This document shows positions 18,508 to 28,039 of a stretch of DNA of 64,000 nt, piece by piece. Below the pieces are notes generated by a model that was not told the origin of the DNA, made no database searches, and saw only the letters and a list, made by a program, of their open reading frames with translations. The DNA comes from Clostridium tertium (GTDB lineage: Bacteria > Bacillota > Clostridia > Clostridiales > Clostridiaceae), in the NCBI RefSeq assembly GCF_017873245.1, contig NZ_JAGGJY010000013.1, positions 62,001 through 126,000 on the forward strand. The letters are read 5' to 3'. The translations under genes and the position numbers were made by a program. Position 1 is the first letter of the stretch. Every line of letters starts with the position of its first letter.

Positions 18508-18990
18508 TTAATTATCATCATGGAATCTTACCATATCTATCATTACTAACAACCCTATAAAAAATATATTATATCTTTCATCTAATACTTCTAAAGAATA
18601 TCTATCTCTTCCGAATGTTAGCTCCTTATCAATTTTTCCGATATTTACTCCATCTTTTTTTATTATGTAATGCCTTCCTAACATGCTATTTGACTCCATA
18701 CTAATTACTCCTACAATTCCAGTAATATTATACTCTGGTACCATAAATTCTTTTTTTATAGTTGCTATTTCTCTCATATTTTCATCATAAGCTATATATT
18801 TATGTGCTCCCAACCTTATTTGTTGTCTCATATAAAGAACTTTTCTTTTATTAGCATCATATATACTAATATTTTTCCCTATATCAAACTTATCTGCCTC
18901 TGCAATAAATGCTATATTGTCACTTTCATCCAAGATTTCAAATTTAGCTCCTATTGAAAATAACCTTTCTTTAATATAAAACCTTCTCAT
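18508..18990 (-). CDS. LURP-one-related family protein
   Basis: A 160-residue protein of the LURP-one/YxjI family (tubby-like barrel), the usual bacterial length. It starts MRRFYIKERLFSIGAKFEI and contains IYDANKRKVLYMRQ and FTFGRDRYSLEV-like strands seen in the family. No catalytic residues are known, and function is unknown; plant relatives respond to pathogens. ATG is preceded by AAGGAGTGC. It likely heads a two-gene unit with the AIM24-family gene downstream. Confidence 0.82.
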   Translation of the reverse strand: MRRFYIKERLFSIGAKFEILDESDNIAFIAEADKFDIGKNISIYDANKRKVLYMRQQIRLGAHKYIAYDENMREIATIKKEFMVPEYNITGIVGVISMESNSMLGRHYIIKKDGVNIGKIDKELTFGRDRYSLEVLDERYNIFFIGLLVMIDMVRFHDDN

Positions 18991-19133
18991 AAATCTTGCA
19001 CTCCTTAAATTATAATATAATTCTATTTAACTTTAAATATAGTATATTATACCATATTGTTATTGTCAATATTTTATTAATCACTTTTTATATATTTATA
19101 AATTAGCATTTATCTATTTATGTTTACTAAAAT

Positions 19134-19165
19134 AAAAAGGTTCAAGAATCCTCTTGAACCTTTTT
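19134..19165 (-). terminator. Terminator of uvrC-murB
   Basis: A 14-base perfect stem, AAAAAGGTTCAAGA against TCTTGAACCTTTTT, with a 4-base loop and T run, directly after murB. Confidence 0.9.
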
Positions 19166-19177
19166 ATTACTCTATAT

Positions 19178-20098
19178 TTATCTTTTATCTTCGCCTATTA
19201 TTCTAACTTCTGGATGTAATTCTACATCAAATTGCCTTTTTACTTCACTTTGTATATATGCTATTAAATCTAATATATCTTTAGCTGTAGCACCATTTTT
19301 ATTTATAACAAACCCTGAATGCTTCTCAGAAACAGCTGCTCCACCTATACTATATCCCTTTAGTCCTGCATCCTGTATTAACTTTCCTGCAAAATATCCC
19401 TCAGGTCTTTTAAATGTACTTCCGGCTGAAGGATATTCTAACGGTTGCTTTGATTCTCTTTTACAAGTCAAATCATTAACTACCTCTTTAATTTCCTTCT
19501 CATCACCATTTTGCAATTTAAATTTTGCTGATAAAACAATATAATTTTTCTTCATTACTATAGAAGATCTATATCCTAATTCAAGCTCATCTTTTGATAA
19601 AGATAATATTTTGCCTTCATTGTCAATAACTTCTGCACTATCTATCACATTAGCTATTTCACCATTATAGGCACCTGCATTCATGAATACAGCACCGCCT
19701 ACAGTTCCAGGAATTCCACAAGCAAATTCAAATCCTGTTAAAGAACTTTTTAAAGCTGCATTAGAAACATCTTTTAACATAGCTCCACACTCAGCTTCAA
19801 CAATATCTCCGTAAACATTTATGTTCTTTACATCATTTAACTTTATAACAACGCCCTCTATTCCACCGTCTTTTACTAATAAGTTAGATCCATTTCCAAC
19901 TACGTAGAAAGGTATGTTCTTTTCATTACAAATTTCTATTGTTCTTATAATTTGTTCCTTATTTTCTGGAATCAAAAGGATATCCGCTGGTCCACCTACT
20001 CTAAAGTGAACATAATTTTTCATTTCTGCATCAAGAATAATATTTTCGCTTTTGTAAAATTCTTTAAATAAGTTTTCAAATACTTTATATTTATTCAT
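19178..20098 (-). CDS. murB: UDP-N-acetylmuramate dehydrogenase (MurB)
   Basis: NADPH- and FAD-dependent reductase that converts UDP-GlcNAc-enolpyruvate to UDP-MurNAc in peptidoglycan precursor synthesis. It is 306 residues, a type II MurB. The FAD-binding PCMH domain has VGNGSNLLVKDGGIEGVVIKL near residue 75, GIPGTVGGAVFMNAGAYNGE near 135, and the catalytic Ser region PSAGSTFKRPEGYFAGKLI near 230. ATG at 20098 has TAAGGAGTTAGGT upstream. The open frame extends 28 codons further, but that extension is unlike MurB and has no ribosome site. Confidence 0.95.
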   Translation of the reverse strand: MNKYKVFENLFKEFYKSENIILDAEMKNYVHFRVGGPADILLIPENKEQIIRTIEICNEKNIPFYVVGNGSNLLVKDGGIEGVVIKLNDVKNINVYGDIVEAECGAMLKDVSNAALKSSLTGFEFACGIPGTVGGAVFMNAGAYNGEIANVIDSAEVIDNEGKILSLSKDELELGYRSSIVMKKNYIVLSAKFKLQNGDEKEIKEVVNDLTCKRESKQPLEYPSAGSTFKRPEGYFAGKLIQDAGLKGYSIGGAAVSEKHSGFVINKNGATAKDILDLIAYIQSEVKRQFDVELHPEVRIIGEDKR

Positions 20099-20216
20099 AC
20101 CTAACTCCTTATAAAATACACGTAGTAATATCTTTTCATAGTATAAATTAAAACTCATGAATAAACAACCCATTAAATGCATATTTATATATAATACTTA
20201 AATTGTAACCCTTTTG

Positions 20217-22088
20217 TTACTGTTTTTCCTTAGTCGTAAAATAATCCACTATACTTTGAGCTGCTTTTTTATCTATACTTGGCGTTTCTAGCAATTCCTC
20301 TAAAGTTGCATTCTTAATGTTTTCAACGCTTCCAAACTTCATTAATAGATTTCTCCTTCTTTTTTCTCCTACATTAGGAATATCTTCAAGAATAGAGTGT
20401 AATGTTCTTTTATCTCTTAATGTTCTATGATAAGTGATAGCAAACCTATGCACTTCATCTTGTATTCTTCTAATCATTTGCATTAAGTTTGAGCTTCTAT
20501 TTATTATAAGTTCTTTATTATTATATATAATTCCTCTTGTTTGATGTTTATCGTCTTTTACCAAACCACAAACCGGAATACTTATATTTAACTTTTCTAA
20601 AACTTCTAAAGCCACGTTTACTTGCCCCTTTCCCCCATCCATCATTATAAGATCTGGGAAACTAGAAAATTTACCACTTGAGAAATTTAAATTTCTCTCT
20701 TGAATCTTCTTTATTTCTTCAAGCCCATGAGAAAATCTTCTTTCTAATATTTCTCTCATACTATCATAGTCATTAGCACCCTTTACTGATTTAATTTTAA
20801 ATCTTCTATAATCGCTATTCTTAGACTTTCCTTCTTCAAAAACAACCATTGTACCAACTGAATCTACACCTTGTATATTAGAAATGTCATATGCTTCTAT
20901 TCTAAAAGGAGATTCATCTAAATCCAATAAATATTGCAATTCTTCTAAAGATATTCTATTTACTTCCTTTTCTTTAAGGAACTTATCCTTAAATTGCTCT
21001 AAAGTTATTTTTGCATTATTCCTTACCATCTCTAGCATATCTTTCTTTTGGCCTTTTTGAGGTATCTTAATCCAAGCCTTAGCCCCTCTTTTTATTGTTA
21101 AGAAATCTTCTATAAGCTCTGAATCTTCTATATCTGGCACATATATAGTTCTAGGTATCTTAGCTGTTCCACCATAAAAAGATGTTATGAAATCTTCTAA
21201 TACTTCCCCAATTTTATCATCCGCTGTATTTTCAAAGATAAAATGTTCACGCCCAGTAATCTTTCCTTCTCTCGAAAAGAATATTTGTATACAGCTGTCC
21301 TTTTCATCTTGATATATGTTTATAAAGTCTTCATCGCCTTCCATAGTTTTAAATATCTTTTGTTTTTCTACTATTGCTTCGATGGCAAGTATTTTATCTC
21401 TATACTTAGCAGCTTTTTCAAACTCAAGATTCATTGATGCATCTTCCATATCTTTTTTTAAGGTCTTTATTATTGTTTTATCCTTACCATTAAGTATATC
21501 CATGATATCATTAATCATTTCACTATATTGTTCCTTAGTTACATATCCAGCACAAGGCGCAACACATTTTTTTATATGGTAATTTAAGCAAGGTCTAACT
21601 TTTTCTCCACCTTCATTTATTAACAATTTACAAGTTCTTATAGGAAAAATCTTATTAATCAAAGTTATTGTCTCATAGACTGCAGTTCCATTTGTATATG
21701 GTCCAAAGTATTTTGCTCCATCTTTAGCATACTTTCGCGTTACAAATACCCTTGGATAATCATCATTTGTAGTTATTTTGATGAAGGGATAAAATTTATC
21801 ATCTTTTAACGCTATATTATATCTCGGACTATGTTTTTTAATTAAATTACATTCTAAAATTAAAGCTTCCATTTCAGAATCAGTCACTATGTATTCAAAC
21901 TCAGAAATATTTTTAACCATAACTTTAACTTTTTCTGAGTGGTTTTTTGAATGTTGAAAATAACTTCTTACTCTATTTTTTAAAATTTTTGCCTTCCCAA
22001 CATAAATAATTTCACCAAGAAAGTTTTTCATTATATAGACACCTGGTTTTTCTGGCAAGTTCTTAAGATGATAATCAAAATCAAACAT
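20217..22088 (-). CDS. uvrC: Excinuclease ABC subunit C
   Basis: The nuclease that makes both incisions in nucleotide excision repair with UvrA and UvrB. It has 623 residues. The GIY-YIG 3' nuclease domain is at about 12-95 (KPGVYIMKNFLGEIIYVGKA), the Cys-rich linker at 180-200 (CLNYHIKKCVAPC), the UVR motif near 205-240, the RNase H-like 5' nuclease domain at 370-530 (EAYDISNIQG, DGGKGQ), and a C-terminal helix-hairpin-helix. ATG at 22088 follows GGGAGGATTTTG. The frame extends 22 codons upstream without family similarity. murB follows closely. Confidence 0.95.
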   Translation of the reverse strand: MFDFDYHLKNLPEKPGVYIMKNFLGEIIYVGKAKILKNRVRSYFQHSKNHSEKVKVMVKNISEFEYIVTDSEMEALILECNLIKKHSPRYNIALKDDKFYPFIKITTNDDYPRVFVTRKYAKDGAKYFGPYTNGTAVYETITLINKIFPIRTCKLLINEGGEKVRPCLNYHIKKCVAPCAGYVTKEQYSEMINDIMDILNGKDKTIIKTLKKDMEDASMNLEFEKAAKYRDKILAIEAIVEKQKIFKTMEGDEDFINIYQDEKDSCIQIFFSREGKITGREHFIFENTADDKIGEVLEDFITSFYGGTAKIPRTIYVPDIEDSELIEDFLTIKRGAKAWIKIPQKGQKKDMLEMVRNNAKITLEQFKDKFLKEKEVNRISLEELQYLLDLDESPFRIEAYDISNIQGVDSVGTMVVFEEGKSKNSDYRRFKIKSVKGANDYDSMREILERRFSHGLEEIKKIQERNLNFSSGKFSSFPDLIMMDGGKGQVNVALEVLEKLNISIPVCGLVKDDKHQTRGIIYNNKELIINRSSNLMQMIRRIQDEVHRFAITYHRTLRDKRTLHSILEDIPNVGEKRRRNLLMKFGSVENIKNATLEELLETPSIDKKAAQSIVDYFTTKEKQ

Positions 22089-22187
22089 CAAAATCCTCCC
22101 TTCAATTGTATTTCTTGTAATATAAATTTTATCACTATATAAGAAAGTAAACAAAGGGAATTTCTTTACAATTAATACTTAATAGTT

Positions 22188-22284
22188 GATAATGAACAAT
22201 TAAGTATTAAACTTCTAGAGATGTTTAAAAAGTTAGATTTCATAATTTAACCTCTCTAAATTATTCTCTTAATTATTCATTATC
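22188..22284. repeat. Inverted repeat pair in the uvrC / rfbC-like intergenic region
   Basis: GATAATGAACAATTAAG (22188-22204) recurs inverted as 22268-22284 with one mismatch. The arms sit about 63 bases apart and are flanked by related AATTAATACTTAATAG-like and CTTAACTGCTCATTA-like sequence. This looks like a small interspersed palindromic element between uvrC and the epimerase gene. Confidence 0.5.
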
Positions 22285-22303
22285 TATTCTTAACTGCTCA
22301 TTA

Positions 22304-22849
22304 TTAAAAAGGTGAATTAAATCCCTCAAATTTAGGCCAAACTTTATCTTCACTTTCAACCTCAACTTCATTGCTAAAATCCCAAGGAATATTCAAAGAA
22401 TCCCAATGTATTCCCCCACGTAACTCTCTAATGAATGGTTTTGTTACTTTATAATAAATTAAGGCATCTTTTTTACCTTTTATATAATATCCATGTGCAC
22501 ACCCCCTTGGAACATATATCAGGTTCTTATTGCTTTCATTTAATTCAACCATAGTATATTTTCCATAAGTTTTAGATTCCTTTCTTAAATCAACTACTAC
22601 ATCTTGTATTTCTCCTATTATGCATGTTATAAGTTTATCATGTTCCTCTGGAGGTAACTGAAAATGCATTCCTCTTACAACTCCTGGCTTTGCTATTGCA
22701 TAATATTCTTCCTTAAATTCCGTGCTTAATCCATATATATTAAATTGAGTATCATTAAAAATTTTAATTAAATCACAAGTGCTTTCCATTGAAACAGTTG
22801 GTGTTATTAAATAACATCCTTCAACATCTAATTGTTTTACTCTAAACAT
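22304..22849 (-). CDS. dTDP-4-dehydrorhamnose 3,5-epimerase family protein
   Basis: Cupin-fold sugar-nucleotide epimerase of the RmlC/RfbC family, 181 residues. The catalytic His is in VVRGMHFQ near residue 66, and VPRGCAHGYYI near 115 matches the conserved VPxGxAHGF turn. It would epimerise C3 and C5 of dTDP-4-keto-6-deoxyglucose in surface polysaccharide synthesis. The other rml genes are absent here, and the gene stands alone with AAAAGGAGATAT upstream, so its donor substrate could differ. Its stop lies at the edge of the inverted repeat element. Confidence 0.85.
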   Translation of the reverse strand: MFRVKQLDVEGCYLITPTVSMESTCDLIKIFNDTQFNIYGLSTEFKEEYYAIAKPGVVRGMHFQLPPEEHDKLITCIIGEIQDVVVDLRKESKTYGKYTMVELNESNKNLIYVPRGCAHGYYIKGKKDALIYYKVTKPFIRELRGGIHWDSLNIPWDFSNEVEVESEDKVWPKFEGFNSPF

Positions 22850-22983
22850 AGTCTAATATCTCCTTTTAACCTCTGAAGTTATTTAGCTTTCTACAAGAAA
22901 GCCTAAGAATTAAGTCTCTATTTTAATATATGAGGTAAAAGATAAATAGTGAAAAACTAATAGTAAAAACTAAAACTTTGTAG

Positions 22984-23017
22984 AAAAATAGGTCGAGAAA
23001 TAAATTCTCGACCTTTT
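22984..23017 (-). terminator. Terminator of pbpA
   Basis: GGTCGAGAA (22991-22999) pairs with TTCTCGACC (23005-23013) across a 5-base loop. On the minus strand it is followed by TATTTTT. Confidence 0.85.
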
Positions 23018-23023
23018 ACTCTA

Positions 23024-24490
23024 TTATTCTCCAAGTACAGCCGCCCTTACAACTTTTGAAGCTATATCAGCTGCTGAACCTGCACCATTTTCACCTTGCT
23101 CTACTATTACTGCAACTGCAATTTTAGGATCATCTAAAGGAGCTGCTGATATGAACCATCCATGTGGCACTCCCTCTGAGCCATCATCTAGCATATAATC
23201 TGCTGTACCTGTTTTACCTCCAGCGTTAGTTCCTTCAAAAGCTGGCCATCTGTATATATTATTAGAAACTAAATAGCCCATGTAATCTTTTATTGTGTTT
23301 GCTATTTCCTTCGAAATAACATTACTTTGTAAAGTTTTATTTTGTATTTCCTTAATTGTATTTCCGTCTTTATCTACTATCTTGTTTACTAGCTTAGGCT
23401 CCATAAGCACTCCATCATTAGCTACAGTTGCAGCTACTATTGCCATTTGCATTGGACTTGATAATACACTTGCCTGACCTATACCACTTTGTGCTATGTT
23501 TCCTAATTCATAATCTTTTAAAGAAGGAAATCTACTTTCAGATATGGACATTCCTATACCTGGAACCCTAGAGTTAAATCCAAATCTTTCTGATACTTCC
23601 TTCAACTTTTCATTTCCCATTTCCATTGATAATGTTCCAAAAACTACATTACTTGAAACTCTATATGCCATCTGAAGATCCAAATTTCCATGAGCTTGCT
23701 TCATATAATTATTAAGCTCTGTCCCATCATCAAAAGTTATTTTCCCAGTATCATTAAATGTTCTTCCTGTTATACTTGGATCATTTTCTAAAGCTGCTGC
23801 TAATGTTATTGTTTTAAATACAGACCCCGGAGGATATAGCCCATTTATTGTTCTGTTTAACAGTTTGCTTTCAGTATCCACACCAGTATTTGCATCTTCT
23901 ATAGTTTGCTCCAAATTAGTTGGATCATATGTAGGTTTTGAAACCATAGCTAATACTTCACCAGTTTTTGGATTTAATGCAACTACAGCTCCTTTTAAAT
24001 CTCCCATTGCATCATAAGCTACTTTTTGAAGATTATAATCTAACGTAGTTACTATTCCATTTCCTATTTTTTCTTCATCTCTATTTTCAAATGCTTTCTT
24101 TAAATCAAAGTTTTTTAATAAACTTCTAATCCCATTAGAAAAACTACTGTACTTTGATAACTCGTTATCATATTCTTCCTCTAGGCCAGTAATTCCAAAC
24201 CTCTCATCTATATATCCTAATGCATGAACATATAAATCTCCATATACATATTCTCTACTTTGATTGAACTTATCTACTCTAATACTATTGGTTAGTGGAT
24301 TTCCATCTTTATCATATATAGTTCCTCTTAAAATTTCATTTCTTCTCGCCCAAAGTCTTTTATTTCCTGAATCATTTGCTATATCAGGGCCCTTAAACAC
24401 TTGAAAATAGGCTATATATGATATTAATGCTATAAAGCAAAAAAGAAATATCACCATAACGTTTCTTATACTTTTTGCTAAATCGTTCAT
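23024..24490 (-). CDS. Class B penicillin-binding protein (PbpA/FtsI type transpeptidase)
   Basis: Peptidoglycan transpeptidase of 488 residues. A single N-terminal membrane anchor lies at about 11-32, followed by a short dimerisation domain and the acyl-serine transpeptidase. The active site is intact: serine motif YPPGSVFK near residue 220, SSN near 280, and KTG in GGKTGTADY near 430. It crosslinks wall at the outer membrane face. Together with the ftsW/rodA-family and FHA genes to its right it forms the FHA-SEDS-PBP module typical of clostridia and actinobacteria, here interrupted by a chemoreceptor gene. ATG follows AAGGAGGAC. Confidence 0.92.
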   Translation of the reverse strand: MNDLAKSIRNVMVIFLFCFIALISYIAYFQVFKGPDIANDSGNKRLWARRNEILRGTIYDKDGNPLTNSIRVDKFNQSREYVYGDLYVHALGYIDERFGITGLEEEYDNELSKYSSFSNGIRSLLKNFDLKKAFENRDEEKIGNGIVTTLDYNLQKVAYDAMGDLKGAVVALNPKTGEVLAMVSKPTYDPTNLEQTIEDANTGVDTESKLLNRTINGLYPPGSVFKTITLAAALENDPSITGRTFNDTGKITFDDGTELNNYMKQAHGNLDLQMAYRVSSNVVFGTLSMEMGNEKLKEVSERFGFNSRVPGIGMSISESRFPSLKDYELGNIAQSGIGQASVLSSPMQMAIVAATVANDGVLMEPKLVNKIVDKDGNTIKEIQNKTLQSNVISKEIANTIKDYMGYLVSNNIYRWPAFEGTNAGGKTGTADYMLDDGSEGVPHGWFISAAPLDDPKIAVAVIVEQGENGAGSAADIASKVVRAAVLGE

Positions 24491-24592
24491 AAAGTCCTCC
24501 TTATTTTGTAAAATCTATTAATATCATTATAACTATAAAGCTATATATTTAAACTGTAAAATTAAAAATACACATCATATTAAGTAATAGGT

Positions 24593-24625
24593 AAAGGAGT
24601 ATTGTACTTTTTGCAATACTCCTTT
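24593..24625 (-). terminator. Terminator of the chemoreceptor gene
   Basis: A 12-base perfect stem, AAAGGAGTATTG with CAATACTCCTTT, has a 9-base loop and lies just after the stop codon. Confidence 0.8.
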
Positions 24626-24649
24626 TATATTATACATCAAAATCTTTAA

Positions 24650-26647
24650 TTATACCTTAAATTCACCAATACTCTCTTCCATCTTTTTTGCTAATTCTCT
24701 TAAATTTGCAGCCATATTCATTATTTCTTCTGTAGAACTAAATTGCTCTTCTGTTATAGCTGTAATTTCTTCAGTTGCTGCAGCAATTTCTTCCATCGAA
24801 GCTGCACTACTTTCAACTATATATAATATCTCTTCTTTCTTAGATGTTACAACATTATTAGAGTTTATTATAGATTCTATAGCACTCCTCATAACCATGA
24901 TCTCATCACTTATAACTTTTAATGACTCAGCAGTATTTTTCACACTATTGCTTTCTTTTATAGAAACATTTCTTGTTTGCTCCAATATATCAACTGTTCT
25001 ATTGATCTTTTTATGAATATCTGATGTTGTAATTTTTATTATCTCAGTAGCCTCTTTAGAATTTTCTGCAAGCTTGTTAATTTCCTTTGCAACCACAGCA
25101 AAACCTTTTCCAAACTCCCCTGCATGTACAGCTTCTATAGATGCATTGATAGATATTAAATTTATACTATTTGCTATATCATCTATTATATTTACAAAAT
25201 CATTTATTTTATTTGTACTTGCTGAGATATCTAATATATCATTAGATAAATCTTTTATAGATTTTTGAAGATCTGAATTATCTACTAATAGTTCTTGCAT
25301 TCCTTCATTATTACTTTTCGCATTCGTACTTAATACCGAATATAAATTATTTAGCACATTAATGGTTTTAGAAACTTCCTTTATAGAATCCCCCAAAACA
25401 TTAACATTATTAGATATATTGACCATGCTATCAGCCTGCTGTTGTGTTACTACTGAGATATTTTCAATAGAAGTAGCCACTTGCTTAGAAGCTTCATACA
25501 TCTCATTAGATGACTCATCTATCTTTGTAGTATTCTCATTTAAAACTTCTGATAAAGAAAGATTATCCTTCATTACTGTTGTAAGAATACCAAAAGAATT
25601 ATTTAACTCCCTTATAACATCACCAATTTCGTCATCCAAATCTATTTTTGATCTTTTAGTAAAGTCTTTTTCTCCCATGGATTTACTCATATTATTTATA
25701 TCAATTATAGCATTTAAATACTTTTTTATTATGATAGAAGCAACTAATATTATTACTACAGAGAATATTATAGTAATTATTAATGTATATACTATACTTG
25801 TAATAATACTTTTATTTAAACTACTTTTATCATAAATACTTGTAATCTTAAAATCATTTGTAAATTTATGATAAGTAAATATTTTACTATTATTACCTAT
25901 TTTCACCTCATTTTCCTCTTTATTCTGTTCAATTATTTTACTTAATTCATCATTAAGCTTTGTATTTATCTTTTCTTTATTATTACTTGCCATTATTGTT
26001 CCAAAACTATCTGTTAAATTAACTTCTATTCCATCCATATTTATTGCATCAATTTGCTCTTGGAACATAGATGTTGAAACCTGAAGAAAATAATCTTTAT
26101 TATCTATGTTAACTTTTATAACAATAAATCCCTTATCCCCTGATATTATAGCATTTGACCAAGATACTCCCATTGATCCCCCTTGAACAAAAGTTAGTCC
26201 ATCTACATATGATCTACTTAGTCCCCCTGAATATGCTATAAATTCATTCTTCTCGTTCTTAACAGCTATCGAAGTTACATCTAAATTATTTTTCATAAAT
26301 GAATCTATAAAACTATTAGCTCTATCCTTATCTTTTATTCCCTTTTCTACTGAATATATTAAATCTTCTAAATCAACAATCATATTACTGATTAAGCTTT
26401 TCCCAAACCCCTTTGTTTGCTCTAAAACTTCATTTACCCTAACTTTCTCATTCCTATACGATATTAAAGATGAATATGCAGCTAACGATAAACTTGATAT
26501 TAAAGTAATTGTAATAAGAAATATTAATATTTTTTGAGTTATAGTTAATCTTCTTTTATTACTAGACTTCAACTTTCTACTGTCTCTGAATTCGATATCT
26601 TTATTAACTTTCTCTTCAAAATTTATCCTTTTGCTTTTTTTAGACAA
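24650..26647 (-). CDS. Methyl-accepting chemotaxis protein
   Basis: Transmembrane chemoreceptor of 665 residues. The first membrane helix is at about 32-56, an extracellular Cache-like sensing domain spans 60-280, and the second helix is at about 284-310. A HAMP linker follows (about 310-365), then a long coiled-coil signalling domain containing the CheA/CheW tip EVHAGEFGKGFAVVAKEINKLAENS near 515. TTG is the start, with GGGGGAGGTAGCATT upstream. It carries its own terminator and separates ftsW from the class B PBP gene. Ligand unknown. Confidence 0.93.
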   Translation of the reverse strand: MSKKSKRINFEEKVNKDIEFRDSRKLKSSNKRRLTITQKILIFLITITLISSLSLAAYSSLISYRNEKVRVNEVLEQTKGFGKSLISNMIVDLEDLIYSVEKGIKDKDRANSFIDSFMKNNLDVTSIAVKNEKNEFIAYSGGLSRSYVDGLTFVQGGSMGVSWSNAIISGDKGFIVIKVNIDNKDYFLQVSTSMFQEQIDAINMDGIEVNLTDSFGTIMASNNKEKINTKLNDELSKIIEQNKEENEVKIGNNSKIFTYHKFTNDFKITSIYDKSSLNKSIITSIVYTLIITIIFSVVIILVASIIIKKYLNAIIDINNMSKSMGEKDFTKRSKIDLDDEIGDVIRELNNSFGILTTVMKDNLSLSEVLNENTTKIDESSNEMYEASKQVATSIENISVVTQQQADSMVNISNNVNVLGDSIKEVSKTINVLNNLYSVLSTNAKSNNEGMQELLVDNSDLQKSIKDLSNDILDISASTNKINDFVNIIDDIANSINLISINASIEAVHAGEFGKGFAVVAKEINKLAENSKEATEIIKITTSDIHKKINRTVDILEQTRNVSIKESNSVKNTAESLKVISDEIMVMRSAIESIINSNNVVTSKKEEILYIVESSAASMEEIAAATEEITAITEEQFSSTEEIMNMAANLRELAKKMEESIGEFKV

Positions 26648-26712
26648 AATGCTACCTCCCCCGAAGCTATAAATATTTCTCTCTAAAAATTAAATTAACC
26701 AAACTATATAAA

Positions 26713-26747
26713 AATAAAAAAAGTAATGATTCTCACCATTACCTTTT
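26713..26747 (-). terminator. Terminator of FHA-ftsW
   Basis: GTAATG and CATTAC pair across 8 bases and are followed on the minus strand by a run of seven T residues. Confidence 0.65.
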
Positions 26748-26793
26748 CTTATATTATACTACATTTTATTCCAATTTTATATATTTTTTTATT

Positions 26794-28029
26794 TTAATAC
26801 TCTTCTGATATCTTTTGCAATATACCAAGAGCAAAAAACATTGTTAACATAGAACTACCGCCATAACTTATCAGTGGCAAAGTTATACCTGTAAGTGGTA
26901 TAACAGTAAATATTCCACCTATAATAACTAAAGTCTGACAAGCTATCATTGTACTAAACCCAACAGCAGCTAATTGACTAAACTTATCATTTGTTAAAAA
27001 TGCTATTCTTATTCCTCTGTAAAACAATAAGAAGTATATTATAATTAATCCTACTGCAAATATAATACCAAATTCTTCGCAAATAACAGCAAAAATAAAA
27101 TCACTTTCACTTGCAAAAATTAAATCAGGATATCCATTACCTAAACCTACACCAAATAATCCACCTGATGATATAGCATATAAGCCCTGAACTATTTGGT
27201 ACCCTTCATTACTAGCATATTTCCATGGATCAAGCCAAATTTTCACTCTTCTTTGTACGTGTCCAAAAACGCCATAAGCCCCTACTGCTCCTATTGCCGA
27301 AAGCCCTAAACATGTAAATACATATTTTTTCTTTGAAGTCGCAATATATAGCATAGTTACAGATATTCCAAAAAATATTAAAGTTGATCCTAAATCTGTT
27401 TGCAGAACCATACATACTAATGAGAACATAACAATAACAGCTGGCTCTATTAATTGCTTAAAGTCCTCTTTAATTACATTTTTACTTTCATATGTCATAA
27501 GGGAAGAAGCTAAGTATAAAACTAATGCTATCTTTCCGAATTCTGATGGCTGGAACCCAAAAGGTCCTATATAAACCCAGTTCATCGCCCCATTTGTTTC
27601 CACATTAAATATAAGACCATATATTAATGCCATAGGCATAAATATTAAAGTAATAATCATATATATTTTTTTATACTTAGCAAAGCCTTTTAGATCTGGC
27701 AATGCTACAACTATAGCTATATATGCTATTATTCCAAGTACAGCCCATATTAATTGCTTTATAGCAAAATTAGGATCTAATCTATATAATACCGCAATTC
27801 CAACTACAGCTAGTATACTTGAAAATATAAGCATAAACTTATCCCCATCAGGATAAAAACGTCTTATTAGATAGTGGGAAAATCCTATGATTATACATAG
27901 AATTATACCTATTATTAACGCTTTAGTATCAAAAGGTTTTTTTAGTAGTGCTAAATTAGTAAACAGAAGTAAACATAGTAGATAAATTAATTTCAGAACT
28001 CTTTTTTCTAACTTTAATGTACTATTCAT
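26794..28029 (-). CDS. SEDS-family peptidoglycan glycosyltransferase (FtsW/RodA type)
   Basis: Polytopic membrane protein of 411 residues with about ten hydrophobic helices. It carries the SEDS signature near the C-terminus (GITLPLISYGGSSMLTMFFALGIL, about 380-403) and the extracellular FQPSEFGKIALVLYLA segment with the conserved Glu-Lys near 162. It polymerises lipid II into glycan strands with a cognate class B PBP. FtsW or RodA cannot be separated by sequence alone; the partner PBP gene lies downstream beyond the chemoreceptor. ATG follows GGGGTGAG, 10 bases after the FHA gene. Confidence 0.92.
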   Translation of the reverse strand: MNSTLKLEKRVLKLIYLLCLLLFTNLALLKKPFDTKALIIGIILCIIIGFSHYLIRRFYPDGDKFMLIFSSILAVVGIAVLYRLDPNFAIKQLIWAVLGIIAYIAIVVALPDLKGFAKYKKIYMIITLIFMPMALIYGLIFNVETNGAMNWVYIGPFGFQPSEFGKIALVLYLASSLMTYESKNVIKEDFKQLIEPAVIVMFSLVCMVLQTDLGSTLIFFGISVTMLYIATSKKKYVFTCLGLSAIGAVGAYGVFGHVQRRVKIWLDPWKYASNEGYQIVQGLYAISSGGLFGVGLGNGYPDLIFASESDFIFAVICEEFGIIFAVGLIIIYFLLFYRGIRIAFLTNDKFSQLAAVGFSTMIACQTLVIIGGIFTVIPLTGITLPLISYGGSSMLTMFFALGILQKISEEY

Positions 28030-28039
28030 AAACTCACCC

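Noticed and set aside
25362..25835. Plus-strand frame of 157 codons antisense to the chemoreceptor
   Set aside because: Shadow of the chemoreceptor coding pattern, with no ribosome site.
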